A stretch of DNA of 64,000 nt from Syngnathus acus (GCF_901709675.1 NC_051102.1:7847412-7911411), one strand, 5' to 3'; positions 1 to 12,764 are shown, counted from the stretch's first letter. Program-made: numbers and translations. Notes: generated by a model from the letters alone, not told the origin.

Positions 1-344
1 GCCGCTGATTGGTTGTAATGTCACTCAGTGTCCATACATGTTAAGTATGTGACAACTGGTAAATAAATATTAGTCATTTAGTTTTTAATTAATTGAAGGC
101 TCGACTGGCTATACCAAGACCGAAAAAATATTGTCGTTTTTTTAAATTAAAAATACAACTTTATCATCTAACTTTTTTTTTTTTTGTCTTGTTAAAATTC
201 TATCAGTAAATTGTTCATTTGTTTTGGTAAAACTAACACATTCTTTACAATTCAGTAATTCAGTCAAATATAATGTTTTATTTTGAGTAAATCTTGCCTG
301 ATGCCACTCCAATCAACAATCAAGGTGACAACAGCTTCACTCAC
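1..344 (-). other. wnt9a: wnt9a intron 1 (5' part, continues off the left edge)
   Basis: AT-rich sequence directly downstream (minus strand) of the wnt9a exon 1 splice donor. It has poly-T and A-rich runs near 170-190 and no recognisable exon. The next wnt9a exon, which should start with the residues after Ala-Tyr-Phe-Gly, is not present, so it lies beyond position 1. Confidence 0.6.
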
Positions 345-436
345 CCGAAATAGGCTGCGCTGGGCGGTGGCAAGTAGAAGACAAGGACTACCAGTGTGAA
401 CGATAACCATCCCAGGAGTAGGTGTCCATCCAGCAT
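345..436 (-). CDS. wnt9a: Wnt9a, first coding exon only (signal peptide)
   Basis: Secreted Wnt ligand; only the first 30 codons and two bases of the next are in the window. Reading on the minus strand from the ATG at 436-434, the peptide starts MLDG, continues with a hydrophobic signal-peptide core (LSFTLVVLVFYL) and ends PSAAYFG, split by a splice donor (GG|GTGAGT, donor at 344-339). From family knowledge, human WNT9A also starts MLDG and reads SAAYFG at this same exon junction; WNT9B lacks the MLDG start. The mature Wnt domain, its cysteines and the palmitoleoylated serine lie off the left edge, so function is inferred only from the signal-peptide exon. The start is supported by the family match, since an upstream ATG at 450-448 is in another frame. 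Partial because of the window edge, not because of damage. Confidence 0.82.
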
Positions 437-561
437 TTTGCTGCGGCTCCAGGGCAGATCATTTCGTTTCTCCTGAGTAGCTGTGTGAAGCCCTCAGCTG
501 GATGCGCCACACTTCTTATACGAAGAGCACATGAGGTGCTCCTCCCATCCAGCCTGCACGG

Positions 562-602
562 CAGAGAGAGGAAGAGAGAGCAAGAGAGAGAGAGAGAGAG
601 AT
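562..602. repeat. (GA)n microsatellite upstream of wnt9a
   Basis: Interrupted GA/AG run about 126 bp upstream of the wnt9a start codon, so in the likely 5' UTR or promoter region of that minus-strand gene. In the transcript sense it is a CT-rich tract. Confidence 0.8.
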
Positions 603-3600
603 GGAGGGGGGGCAGAGGAAAGCCGGCAGCAGCATGAGAGAAGGGGTAGGTACGTGTTAAGTGAATATAAAAATGTTTAATATTGTTGTGTCTAATTCCA
701 ATAAAAATAAAAAAAAAAACAGCAAAGTTTATTTTATTTTTGGCCCTTGAAGGCTACCGTAGCAGAAGTTAGTTAGTTGCAGCTCTGCTTACCTTAAAGT
801 TTTGGCATGATGCCATGAGCATCACAACTGTGGGGATGTGTGTATACGTGCTTGGGTAGGGTCGCAGCCAGTGTAGTCGCTTGAAAGTGGCTCTGGATCT
901 TCACCCAGCCGTGCCATGGGTGAAGAAATGATTTTTATTCTTATGTAAATTAGTGACGTACAGAGGAGCTTGCTCATCTGGTATTTGAGGTTCCCTTTGT
1001 TTCCTGCGCCAGCGCACGAAACATGCACATGGCTTATATTCAAGTCAAATTAGTCGAACATGGCCAAGTCGATGTCACGAATGAAAAAGACAGACAGGGC
1101 TCCGTGTAGTCGGATTTGGGTTAAAGATTGGCAGCCAGGTTAAATATCAGTCCGGTCTTGCCTCAACGAGACCGCGTCTTTCGCTTAGAAGCCCGCACAC
1201 GTGCGAGCCAGGCGGGTTCACGCGCAGTTCACAAATTCGTCGGCAACTCCGCGACCGCGGGCCATTTCACAAGCGCTACCAAACGAAAGCCGGTAATCGC
1301 ATGTCACATTGACAGCCATTGAGATCCACGAGTGAGCTATCAATCATCCCCGCCAAGTAACCTGAACACTCTGGCAGGCCCGCTCATGAAAACTATTTAG
1401 TCTTCTCGGTACTGCTTTCAATTTGAGGATTAGCGGAATGACGTGTCAAACCGCCGAGGCGGGAATTGTGCAACTTGCACCAGTTATAAACCTTTATTTA
1501 TTTGTATTTATTTATGTGTATTATAATTCATATTTTATTTTTAACATTAATTTGTACTTTATAAATTATTTGGATGAGTTTGTATTTAATTTTATTAATT
1601 GTATTTGTATTTAATTGTATTCTTTTTATTTTCTGTGGTGACGTTTTGGCTTTCTTTAACTCAAGACTGTGGGCCCTGAAGGAACTCAAGTGTGTTTGCA
1701 ATTTTTTTTTACTATGAAAGCTGGATGAGTTATCGTAAATAGGATGCGGCTTTCAGCTTTCGTCACATTGACATGGTCAGCCGAGGTAGCGGCAATTCAA
1801 GAATGTGTAATTGCGCAATTTGTTTTTACCACGGGCGCTGATTCATAGATAACGTCTCAGTTTGCCAGCTTTATGCAAGGCGACAAGCCTCCCTCGCGAT
1901 CTGTGTAAACAGTTTTCAGCGGCTCAGCTACCCACACACCTTGAGTAGCGGCACGTAAACATGGGGCGGGTCGTATACCGACTTGGGAGCGCTCCAGCCC
2001 CACACCTGGGCTGTGCTCAACCTGCTCGCTTTTAGGATCAAGTACATTTTGATCATTGTATACTTTTTCTCCGACACTATTTTGCGCCAAACAAAAAAAT
2101 GACATCCGGTCAAGTTTGGGCTTTCTTTTCGATTTGCATGATTTCTCTTATTGGATATTTCACACAGGTGAGCACTTGAACACAAAGGAATGCATTTCCA
2201 CCCCCTTTTCCCCTCTAACATTATTAGCTTGTCACTCACTCCCATATTAGGGATTCAAGGCCCCCCAGTGAGGAGGCTGCCTAATAATGCTTGCTTCTTC
2301 CAAGGAGATCAGCGGGAGGATTTGTCAGTACGTGACAAGAATGGACACTAATCCCATTGCAATACCCACCGGCCCTGCATGTCTCTGGAGTGGGATAATT
2401 GATTCCCACACCCATTTTAAAGTCGACCCCTATCCCCGCTCCCCACAGCCAATGCGGCTTAAAAGCGTGTGGTCCAAAGGGGCTCCTGTGTTTTGAATTG
2501 AGAGCTGTCATAACTGTTGTAGGTGCTAGCGGCAACGGCTTCGGTAATGGACGCTAATCTCTCCAGTGTGTCAGGGTAATGACACATTATAATCTTCGAC
2601 CTTCTTTTACACACTCGGAGGTGACAAATTGAAAGTGAAATTCTGTTTAAAATGTTTAAAACGTACACATTCAACTTTTTGATCACAAGTGACATATTGT
2701 AGCTAAGCACTGTCAGTTTGCATCTTCGCTCAGTGCTCCTTCCTGACAAATTGTCAAATATCTTATGTTGCTCTTCGATTTTTCTCCGCTTCCTTTCGTA
2801 AGATTGAAACAAAAACAAAACACGCGTGTGTAACGTTGTACTTTTTGATCACAAGTGGCAGATAACCAACCAGCACGGGAAGCTAACATAGTAGCAGGCA
2901 GCAGATGGACTCAACCAGCCACATGTATTTAAACCCCAATCATTTGTTCACAAAAAGCTACTTTTCTCACATTTTGTCTTCCCTTTGCTTGGTCATCCAC
3001 AAACATAACAAAAGGCACACTAGACAATGACCAGTAACTTTTAAGTCACTGCTTTAAATCAGCAATAAACGTGCATTGGTTGGCATTAGCTAAATTTGAG
3101 CTATTAGCTAACTTAAACACAAAAAAAAGCTATACAAGCCAAGCCAGTGAGTGTTAAATTCTAAAAGAACAATTTCATTCTTGAAACAATGTTTGTACTA
3201 CGGGAAAAAACGAACCCTCGCAGTATTGTTAGCATTGACGCTAACACAACATGAAAAGATGTCCACCAATGATATAAGCAACACTCATACAACAATGGAG
3301 ATCCATTTTTCTGCATTACGAGTCACTGCACCATCTAAATGAATCTGAAGGTGTTTTCTGTATTTCAAATCATTCCATAACCGTACTTTAATTTGTCTCC
3401 GGTTAGTCCCCTGGTGATCACAAAGTGATTTTCCGACGCCAGTATCAGAGAGCCGTCCAAGAACCGCCATATTGGATTTCCCTTTCAGCAGAAGCAAAAG
3501 GTGCCGAAAAGTCGAGTCTCTTTCAGCAGTTTGGATTTTATTCCTGTGCAATTACAATAAGGCACCTCCGGGCTTTGAGGTTTAGAGATGGAATGCGCAG

Positions 3601-6322
3601 CTTGTCGGATGTTGGTGAATTTTGAGGTATTTCCTCGAGAGGGCCTACTATCCCAAAAATAACACCCCCATTAATATTTCAACTTTTGCTCTGTGTAGAA
3701 ATGAAAAGTGATGCGTGATTGTAGCTCTGGTGTAATTGTTGGCGTTCGGCAAACAAGCCGTTACTCCGCAAATTGCGATGGCAGAAAGCTTGTAACACAA
3801 ACTCATTTGACCGTCGACCTCATTGAGCTCAATCATCACTCAGATTGGATATGACTTGCTATCCGGGCTTTTGCTATATCCGCTCGAAAAGTTTGGAGAG
3901 CAGCAAGCTCAGCTATCTTGAGTCTCACATTGGGTTCTTATTATAAAACAGACTGCAGATTAGTTAAGAGAAGCAACAATATGCCAAACGATGAATGAGA
4001 TGGCTCCGCTTGCGAGTCATTCATGTCAAACAGCACCTTTGTCATGCAAATAACCCAAATGACTAGAAATAGTTCACAGCGTCAATAAATAGTCTATGAG
4101 CTCAGCAGTTGGACAGAAGTGAGATAGAGACACGGGTTGGCTGGCTGGCTGGCAGAGGAAGAAGAGAACAATGGGCATGACAACAGAAATGCTCCCATGA
4201 TGACAATACCGGTCCACTCCCAACACCACCATACTCGGTCTAACCGCCGCCAATAGGAAGCAGATAAATGTTGAACCGATGCACTTCCAGAAGCTGGGAG
4301 CAGGAGACAGACAAAGATTAGCAAGTTAGTAACACCGTTCATAGATTCCGATACGACAACAGTACACCTAACAATAGCTGTATCCATAATAATAGACATG
4401 ATCATATTAAAAACAAGAAGAACAAGATACATAAGAGGAAGGCCTTATGATTGATGTGACGGCTCCTCTCCGCAGTTATTCTTGACAACCGCCACCATGG
4501 ACAATGGAGAGATCGACTAAAATGAGTGCATAGGTGCAATAATAATTGATGCAATGTGCATAAGTAAGCATCATTATCTTTTAGTTTCACTGAATTAATT
4601 ATTCATGATCACAGACTCTTTGCTCAATAGAAACACACAGAATTACCAGAATAAGTCAATAATATTAACAAAATAAGTTTTTTTCAATTTTAGTTTTTTC
4701 GTCCGTGCTCCACACCTGATGTCACTCAACAGGCCAGGCTGTCCCTTTTAAAGCCACACACATTCAGAGTCACAGATACTACAATGTATAATGTGAATAT
4801 GGCGACCCCAAGTGGACAGAAGTAATACCTGCATCTCAAATGCATATTTTGGACTGGTATGTAAAATGAGGGACGAGTCTAAATAGAAGGCACCTCATCC
4901 ATTTGAGTTTAGCACCACCAGGCCTACCGTTCTTCCCTCCGCTCAAGCGTCTCGTGCATTAGCCTCGCGCTGACCTTGTCTCGATATCACATCCTTGGAG
5001 AAGGAATGTAAATCGTATCCGTCCAATCCCAACCCCGTTACCGCTAAAGCGGCTCCCTCTCGCCGCCCCTGCTCAGCCCGGCTGCGGGGGCCACATGATC
5101 TTTTCCATGTTCCAGACATAATTTGCGGCTTAGGTTTTTTTGGAGGCTGACGCTGCGTCTGCGCCACTTCTGCTGTTTCAGGCGTCGGCCGCGCCGCGTG
5201 CACTCGGAAAAGTCCCACTTTTTTTTGCAGGGACCTCGAGAGGGCGCTGTTTGAGAGCAAAGAGCCCATGCTGCCAAGCAAATCAGCAACTACCAATCAA
5301 CAAAATAAAGAAAATTACTCAACAAACTTACAAATGTACACAAATTCCTGTCAAGGAGAGATTTTAAAGGACATTGGCGACATTTCAGTGCAACTCAATC
5401 CGTCTTCATTGAGGCCATTTAACCTAAAGATCTGAGCACATTTTCTAGTGAAGTGTTATGACACGTGCGAGACATATTGCATGTGAGCGTGCAGCGGCTT
5501 GTCTGCTCATTCAAGTAGACTCATCGGGCTACTAGGTACGAGAAACATGACATGCCTTCATAGTGCATGCCAGGTATGGTCAGTTTACTCTCATCTGCAG
5601 GGATGTGTGTGTTATGATATTAGGAAAGGATTTGCATGACAAGATGTTGGGTTTGTGCCACACCTTGTAAATGAACTGTTTGAATTCAGAAAAGTACATA
5701 TGCTAAAAAAGAATTGAAGCGTAGACCTTCGTATTTTAATTGTTTAGCTGTCCTCCACAGAGTTGACATAGAGATTGCACCTGGTTCCTCCACTATGCGT
5801 CTTATCACAATCCTTTTTACACCCTGCATCGCCAAGAGATACGGTGTCAACGCCTGCGGTCGTGCCCATCCTGCAGATAACGGCAAAACTGAGGCGGACC
5901 CTCTGGTTCTCATGTGCGTGGAGACGCAGGAGGAAAAGTGATGAGATGTTTCCAGGTGTGTGCTCCCTTCCCTTATTTTCCCAGGAAATAGAGCGTATAA
6001 TGCCAATAGGGGTGAAAATATGTGCATGCCTTTTTTTTTTTTTTTTGCATCTAATGTTGGACTTTAGTCAGTCACCATTAAAAAAAATCATCCATATTCA
6101 TCTAAAGCACACAATTATTCTTGGTATTGAATATTCAACTAACACTAATTTTTATTTAAAAGTTGAATGAATGATTTCATTGTATTTTCTTATATTTAAA
6201 CTATCAATAACATAACTTTTGAATGTATAGGGCGTGTCCTCACTTTCAGTGATGTTTGAAGCCAAAAAGAATAATCCTATAGTTGTTAATAATGTAATAC
6301 CAAAACAAACAGCTTTACTTGT
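603..6322. other. Intergenic, no gene recognised; one GC-rich block at 5040-5290
   Basis: About 5.7 kb upstream of wnt9a (minus) and dhx30 (plus). Short open frames are scattered and none resembles a known family. Most of it is AT-rich. A CpG-richer block at about 5040-5290 could be a regulatory island or an unrecognised 5' exon, since it has a 117-codon minus-strand open frame (4943-5296) with no family match; I do not call it a gene. Short CTGG/GGCT repeats occur near 4136-4155. Nothing else could be supported. Confidence 0.5.
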
Positions 6323-6466
6323 TATAGAGGCTTTGCAGTCACGTGGTTTTATCACGTGATTTTGTGTTATGCCGCCATCTTGGCGGTCAACTAGTCAGCT
6401 CGTTCCTACGTGTTTGTATGGATTGTCTGATTTCTGCGCTACGTTTTCACCGATTTCTTCCGAATT

Positions 6467-6685
6467 ATGGCTGATTTGCTATCCAACGAAGTTAGGCATT
6501 TGGATGAAGACTCCAAGAATCGTCACAGAGAGAAGTTGAACCTTGTTGGCACAACGGATCCGTACCTTTTACCGAGAAGCATGCTAAAATCGCCCGAGCA
6601 TTTTGCAACAGCCGACCTGCCTGAACGCTCATATCCAGATATTTATAATTACCTCGTCGATTTGTTTTGTAATGGCATTTCATAA
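6467..6685 (+). pseudogene. Left-end transposon protein fragment (72 aa)
   Basis: The frame starts MADLLSNEVRHLDED and has NRHREKLNLVG, TDPYLLP and SYPDIYNYLV before a stop. I recognise this wording as the N-terminus of a multi-copy fish protein annotated as uncharacterised, often with SWIM or YqaJ-like domains further on; that is recollection, not a search. Those later domains are absent because the frame ends at 6685. The start lies about 140 bp inside the left terminal repeat, and the fragment faces the THAP fragment at the other end. It is probably the truncated first exon or N-terminus of the element's second gene and is not expected to make a working protein. Confidence 0.5.
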
Positions 6686-7032
6686 CTTGACATATTAAAA
6701 AACTGAATAGAGTGAAATCATTCAGATACTGTACCTGTCTGTTCAAGTTGCTACCATTTTTATTATTTGTTTATTTTTGCATGATGCCACATCTGATTGG
6801 CTTGAAAACTTAACCAATAAATATAATTCAATATTTACATTGATAACGTTTTCAAGCATCATGAAAAAATAAACACAAAATAAAAACGGGGGGGTGAACT
6901 GAAGAAATCATCCCATTCCCTGCCTTGCTGCCTTTCTAAAAATGCACCCAGCATTTTCAACAATCATATTTGTATCATCCCATATTGTATTATTTCACAT
7001 TTTGTGAAACAAATCAGGGGTGAATAGTTTGT

Positions 7033-7218
7033 TTACATACCTGATATGAAGTCCTCATTGCATATCCTTGTGTAAATCGTAGGTTTCCATCGTTCACGAC
7101 GAATATCCGCGATCCATTTATCACGTTTTTTCATGTTCGCCGGAAATCTATAGAAGCTAAGATTTGGTTTATCGCCTCGTCTATTGCTACATCCAACAGC
7201 ACAGCAGGTATCCGGCAT
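7033..7218 (-). pseudogene. THAP zinc-finger fragment of transposase-like gene
   Basis: Minus-strand peptide starting MPDTCCAVGCSNRR, then FYRFPANMKKRDKWIADIRR and TRICNEDFISG. This is the THAP (C2CH) layout: Met-Pro start, Cys pair, conserved FPxx and Trp, then a C-terminal Cys followed two residues later by the last ligand. The final ligand, normally His, reads Asp here (CNED), so zinc binding is probably lost. The frame runs 30 codons further upstream to 7308, but the THAP start at 7218 fits the family. After ISG comes a GTATGT splice-donor-like sequence, so this may be a first exon whose remaining exons were deleted with the element's interior. Confidence 0.65.
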
Positions 7219-7352
7219 TTTTAAGCTCAAATAGCAGCAGATATAACAAGAAAGCGTGTGTGAGTCGTTGACCGGCACTGAAAAGTTGACCGCCATGATG
7301 GCCGCCAAGCTAATGTGGGTAGCTTGATGACGTCAGCTGCAAAGCCTCTATA

Positions 7353-7465
7353 TAGCGTTCAACAAGTGTAGTAAAGTATCACGAGCCTTCACTGCAATGG
7401 CGACATCTTGTGGTGCTGTTATATTTGCACACAAAATATATAACAAATAAAATAATAATAGTTAA

Positions 7466-7496
<31 letters not shown>

Positions 7497-7818
7497 TCCT
7501 TTCTGGCCATTCTGTTACCAACAGATCGGTAGTTTTATTCATTATCTTGCATAAAAGCCATAGGTCTTGACTCACTCATGCTGAATGATTGTGTCATTGT
7601 AATTACTAAATTTGAATGTGTTTCAAAATTGAATTATTATCACATTGTATATGAATTTGCTTCGCTTTATGATCACAAAGGTCGCGGGTGTGTTGGAACC
7701 TACCCCAGTGGTCTTTTCTAACAGGAGGCGGTGATGAATTATAATGTATAGTTTCCGCCAGAGGGGGCGCTGTTTCAAACCTTGACCAAACTACCACCGA
7801 CGAAGAAATTGTGAAAAG
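7353..7818. other. dhx30 upstream region with (AT)n tract
   Basis: Gap between the THAP element and dhx30. It holds an A-run and (AT)n microsatellite at about 7469-7496 and otherwise unremarkable AT-rich sequence. The last ~100 bp before the dhx30 start is richer in CpG (GAGGGGGCGCTG near 7760), consistent with a promoter or 5' UTR, but no TATA box or other core element is clear. Confidence 0.45.
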
Positions 7819-10800
7819 ATGGCGCTACCCGGTGTTTCACTCGTGCGTCTAAGAGCGCTATGCCGCCTCGGCAAGTATCTTCGAATGGGAGTCTCGACAG
7901 CGTCGCACTGGAGCGGAGAAATGCGCTGGTGTGGGACCAAAGTAGTCAGCTTTCGACCGTACAGCACGTCGCGGTTCCAAGCTAAACGAGGTGAGCGAGC
8001 TTGAAACCCTTGCTATCGTCAAGGGCATGATCGTCCGTGGAAACATCATTCAGTCGTCCTCATTTTACTTATCGTAAAGCACCATTGTGGATAAGCATGC
8101 TTTGTACATTTACTGCTTAGGAAACATTAGTTCCAACTTGTTGGAGGAATTCCCAGACCCCAAATGTCTCTTGAATAACACCATCGCTCGCTCACTGGGA
8201 GTCAACGACCTCTCTGAGCTCATCCAGTACACGTGCGAGGAGGAGGCTGGCATCAAGGTTAGGGCGACGTCAATCTTCTACATTCTAGACCGTAAGTCAT
8301 TGTCTTGAATAATTTTCCTTATTGTGCAGAAAGCCACTGTCACTCTGCTATGGCCCTGCAAAATCGAGGAGGACGGCTACGCCTCCAAAAAAGTTGACGC
8401 AGAGAGATGCGCAGCAGCAGCCGCTTGTCACAAGCTCAAAGTATGTTTGACGACATCTTTTACGAGCAACTCTTCTAAAGCAAGGTACATTGCATAATTT
8501 ACACCTGCTTGTCTGGCAGGAAATGGGTGTGATCGGCCCGGACAACCAGCTTCCCAGGAGGAGATCCAGCAGGGGGAGAGGAGACGTGCGTTCTGCTCTT
8601 TACGATGACGAAGACTCCGGGACTGACAGGGTCAGCGGTGCCCTGATTAAATCGCCGCCTGCACCTGAAAACTCATCTGACATTTCCGAAGCACTTTCCC
8701 TCTTCCCTTATCCCAAAGCGCTCTTGACTAAGGTGGTCCAGGTGGCCACCTCATCTGAAAGTTCCAAAGTAAGTGCGTACCTTTCTCGCCGATCACGCCT
8801 AATAACACGTCATGCCAACCTGGATCATCATATCAGGAACTGATACGGTTCGCAACAAGAGGTGGCAAGCTCAAGACGTGCGAGTTGACCCTGCGCTGGC
8901 CGCAGGAAATGACTTTCATCGCGACGGCAGGCAAAAAAGTCACAGCGGAAAAGCGAGCGGCGGCTCTCGCCTGTTTGAAATTTAAGGTGAGCACGGCAGT
9001 CGTGTTCCATTGTCTCATTTTTGTCACAAGTGCACTGACACTGCCCACGTGTGGCCTGATGCAGGAACTAAATTTGCTGGATAAGAACAACAACCCACTG
9101 AGTCACGCCAAGTACCACGGGGACAAGGTGAGGGAGGCCGGACAACGTGAGCGGCGGCCTCTCCGGGTGGAAGTTCCCACGTATCTGGAAGAGCGTATGA
9201 GGGAATATCTCACACGGGTCAGTCCTGTCAAAGTTGTGCATCCAAGTGAATTAAGAAGTTAACTCAAACTGCACATTGGTGTGATTTTTGCATCGATGAC
9301 AGTATCCAGTGGAAGATGAAATGCAGAAGTTCTACGAAGAAGAGGATGACGACGTCAAGCAGGACAGTGTAGAGGAGGAAGACTTGACGCTGGACGCCAT
9401 CACGGGCAAAGTGTACAGGGAGCGGTCGCCTCAGGAAACACGGCGTCTCAACGAGTTTCTTCAGGAGGAGTGGGAAAACGTCGGGCCGGGCCCCAGCGTG
9501 ACGTTGCCGGTCGACGCCCACCGGCAGCGCCTGGTCTCGGCTGTGCGAGCTTCCCGGGCGGTCGTGGTCGCCGGCGAGACTGGCTGCGGCAAAACCACTC
9601 GCATCCCTCGCTTCCTACTGGAGGATTGCGTGTCGGCGGGACACGGCGCCGAGTGCAACGTCCTGGTGACGCAACCTCGCCGGATCAGCGCAGTGTCGGT
9701 GGCCCAACGCGTGGCCCAGGAGATGGGCCCTGCTCTCAAACGCTCGGTCGGCTATCAGGTAGGTGACATTTGAAACTCAATTCAATCAAGAAATGTTCAT
9801 CATTTTTATTTTTTAAATACTTTATTGAAAAGAATCAAGTCAACGATAACCGACTCCCTCTGTACAGGTGAGACTGGAGAGCAGACCACCAGAGCAAAGT
9901 GGCGGCGCCCTGCTCTTCTTGACGGTGGGTGTCCTGCTGAGGAAGCTGCAGTCCAATCCCAGCCTGAGGGGCATCAGCCACGTGGTGGTGGACGAGGTTC
10001 ACGAGCGCGACGTCAACACAGACCTCCTGCTAGCGCTGCTGCGCTCTTGCATGAGCAAGAACCCCGACCTGCGGGTGGTGCTGATGAGCGCCACTGGGGA
10101 CAACCAACGACTGGCACGCTACTTCGGAGGATGTCCCGTCGTCAAGGTGCCGGGATTCATGCACCCCGTGCAGGACAGCTACCTGGAAGACGTGCTAAGG
10201 GAATTGGGACGGCCCCTGCCGATGGAACACAACAAAAAGGTGAGACTGGATGCTTTATACTTTTTATAATGAGAGGAATCAAGTTGTCATTTCTACAAAC
10301 TTGTCATCATTGTGAGAATAGAGACAAAGCGATGAGGTCGGTCCAGATCTGGATCTTGTTGCCGACGTCATCGAGCACATCGACAGACGTGGCGAACCAG
10401 GTAGCAACCCAATCCCCCCCACCCCTCTCTTCTGTCCTTTCCAGCTATTCATTGACTCCACATTTCAAATGTCCTTCCTCCCACAGGTGCCTTATTGTGT
10501 TTCCTGCCCGGATGGCAGGACATCAAGACGGTTCAAGAGACGCTCCAGATGAAGCCACACTTTTCGTCTGGCTTGCACAAGATCGTGCCATGTAAGTGTC
10601 ACTATCTACCTTTTTAAAAATAATAATAATAACGTCTCCCTTTCTTGTATTCAGTGCACTCAAGTTTGGCAGTGGCAGACCAGCAGGCAGTGTTCCAGCG
10701 CCCCCCAGAGGGCTGGAGGAAAATTGTCCTCGCCACCAACATAGCGGAGACCTCAATCACCATCGACGACGTTGTTCACGTGCTGGATGCCGGAACACAC

Positions 10801-12764
10801 AAGGAGCATAGTTATGACCCGCGCACTAAAGTAAGACTCCCTTGTATGTTAAGAAGAAAAAATAAATTCATATTTTTACATATAAATTCAAAACAAATAT
10901 TTTGTAGCTGCGCAAGGACAGTCCTAAGGTCATTTGTGCTGATGTCAGGTGTCGTGTTTGGACACGGTGTGGATATCGCGATCCAACGTGACTCAGAGAA
11001 AAGGCCGAGCGGGGCGCTGTCAGCCGGGTCAGTCGTACCATCTGTTCCCTCGCAGACAACTGGACGCCATGACGCCTTTCCCCATCCCGGAGATCCTTCG
11101 CACCCCCCTGGAGAGCTTAGTGGTCCAGGCCAAGATCCACAGTCCCAAATTAAAGGTTCTTCCTCGATGCCGTGTCATTTGAATGCCTTCATCCGTCACG
11201 CCTCCAGCATGTTGAGTCATGCGCTCTGTTTTTCCGATGCAGGCTGTTGACTTTTTATCCCAAGTGTTGGACAGCCCTGAACAGGAAGCCGTGTCGGATG
11301 CCGTACGAAATCTGCAAGACATCGGTGAGTCTTTTTTTACAACTTCATCCCATTATTGGATAAAAAAAAATTCCCCTTAAAGTGTTTCTCATTATTTCCT
11401 GCATGCAGGTGTCCTGGACCGGCAAGAATCCCTGACGCCTTTGGGAGTCCGCGTGGCCTCAATGTCATGTGACCCACGTCTGGGCAAAGTTCTGGTGCTG
11501 GGCGCTATGTTCCGCTGCGCCTTGCCCATGTTGTCCATCGCCGCCTGCCTCACACGAGACCCGTTCCACAACAGCCTCCAGAACCGAGCACCGGTGGCCA
11601 AGGTGAGATTGGCCGCGGTTGGTGTCGCGCTGGACCCCCCGCGCTGATCCGTCGCCGCTGTCATCGGCAGGCTAAAGCCAAGCTGAGCGGCTCCAGCAGC
11701 AGCGACTACCTGGCGTTCAGCCGCGCTGTGCTGGGCTGGAGGAAACTTCAGAAGGAAGGAGACCGCTTGGAGCGAGACCGCTACTTGGAGGAGTTCTGCT
11801 TGTCCAAGACCAGCCTGCGCTTCATTAATGGTACGCTCTCATCATAGTCATTTTTTTTTTATAGCTTATCAAAGACCATCTCTTGCTTTGTTTTGCTGCA
11901 GGTCTCATCTCTCAGTTCAGCGAGAATCTGTGTGAGGCTCATCTGGTGTCCCGTGCCATCGAGTGCCAACGTCGCTCGTCGCTAGTCAACCAGCACAGCG
12001 AGCAAGAGCAATTGCTCAAAGCCGTGCTGCTGGCCGGACTCTATCCCAACCTCATCCAGGTACGAGTGAATTGGAAGGGCTTCACGGCAGAAATACCTCA
12101 ACTGAAAAACTTTTTTAGGTGAAGAGAGGCATCGTGACCAAAGGTGGGCGCTTTCGTCCGAACAACCTGTCATTCCGCACGCTGGGTGGCGGCGTCCTCC
12201 TCCATCGCTCCACTGTCAACAGGTGCAATGAGCTTTTTAGAAGACGTGTATCACATTTCCTGACGTCCTTTGTTTTTTTTTTTTGCTGATTTGCAGAAAG
12301 AATGATGAACTTACTTGTCGATGGCTCACCTTCTTCGGCGCCGTCAAGTCCAATGGCTCCGTTTTCATCCGCGACTCATCAGCCGTCCATCCCCTCGCCC
12401 TGCTTTTGCTCACAGACTGCGACGTCACGGAAGCCGGTAAGCTTCAATGCCATTTTCTTTTTTTGTTCGCTTCAGTTAACAAGAATCCCCCACCCCTTTC
12501 CTCCTGTACATGTGTTCAGTGAGCGGAGATGACGTGGAGGTGGCGCTCTCGGGCTGCCCGCTAGCACGCTGCCGGTTGTCGGCCAACACATGGGAACTGC
12601 TGTGGGAATTGCGGACATCCATCCAGGCCATGCTGCGTCGCAACCTCAGACAACCCGCTGCCGCGTACTCAAGCCAGGACGGTGAGCTCATCTCTTTGCT
12701 GGTGGACCTGCTTAATAGCTCAGATGGCAAAGCGTGGACTCCAAATGATAGCGAGGTGGACTGA
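7819..12764 (+). CDS. dhx30: ATP-dependent RNA helicase DHX30
   Basis: DExH-box RNA helicase that in vertebrates works in mitochondrial ribosome assembly and antiviral or stress RNA pathways. Nineteen exons: 7819-7990, 8121-8257, 8330-8440, 8520-8768, 8837-8986, 9065-9217, 9303-9758, 9868-10239, 10322-10400, 10487-10591, 10655-10830, 10949-11155, 11243-11324, 11409-11602, 11671-11830, 11902-12059, 12119-12222, 12297-12436, 12520-12764. They join in frame to 1149 aa (human is about 1155-1194). Exon 1 encodes an Arg-rich, acid-poor N-terminus that looks like a mitochondrial targeting peptide. Residues about 60-140 and 240-310 are two dsRNA-binding-like regions. Helicase motifs are intact: GETGCGKT (415-422), DEVH (518-521), SAT (550-552), [17 protein letters not shown] (736-743). 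The HA2/OB-type C-terminus follows. Identity is from whole-length family similarity; distinction from DHX36/DHX57 rests on the N-terminal dsRBD layout. Confidence 0.95.

Larger units (their letters stand above)
6323..7352. mobile_element. DNA transposon, internally deleted, with THAP-type and second gene fragments
   Basis: Both ends carry the same 16-bp terminal inverted repeat: TATAGAGGCTTTGCAG at 6323-6338 and its complement at 7337-7352. Similarity resumes about 30-40 bp further in, around a GCCGCCAT..TGGCGGTCAAC block near 6371 and its inverse near 7285-7310. Two coding fragments start near the two ends and point inward: a plus-strand frame at 6467-6685 and a minus-strand THAP-finger frame at 7218-7033. 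The stretch between them (about 6690-7030) is AT-rich and non-coding, so this looks like a deletion derivative of a larger two-gene element. A target-site duplication could not be fixed with confidence, so the superfamily is left open; THAP fingers are known in P-element-like and Kolobok-type transposases. Confidence 0.72.

Noticed and set aside
4943-5296. 117-codon minus-strand open frame in a GC-rich block
   Set aside because: No recognisable domain, no splice support; kept only as a GC-rich block in the intergenic description.
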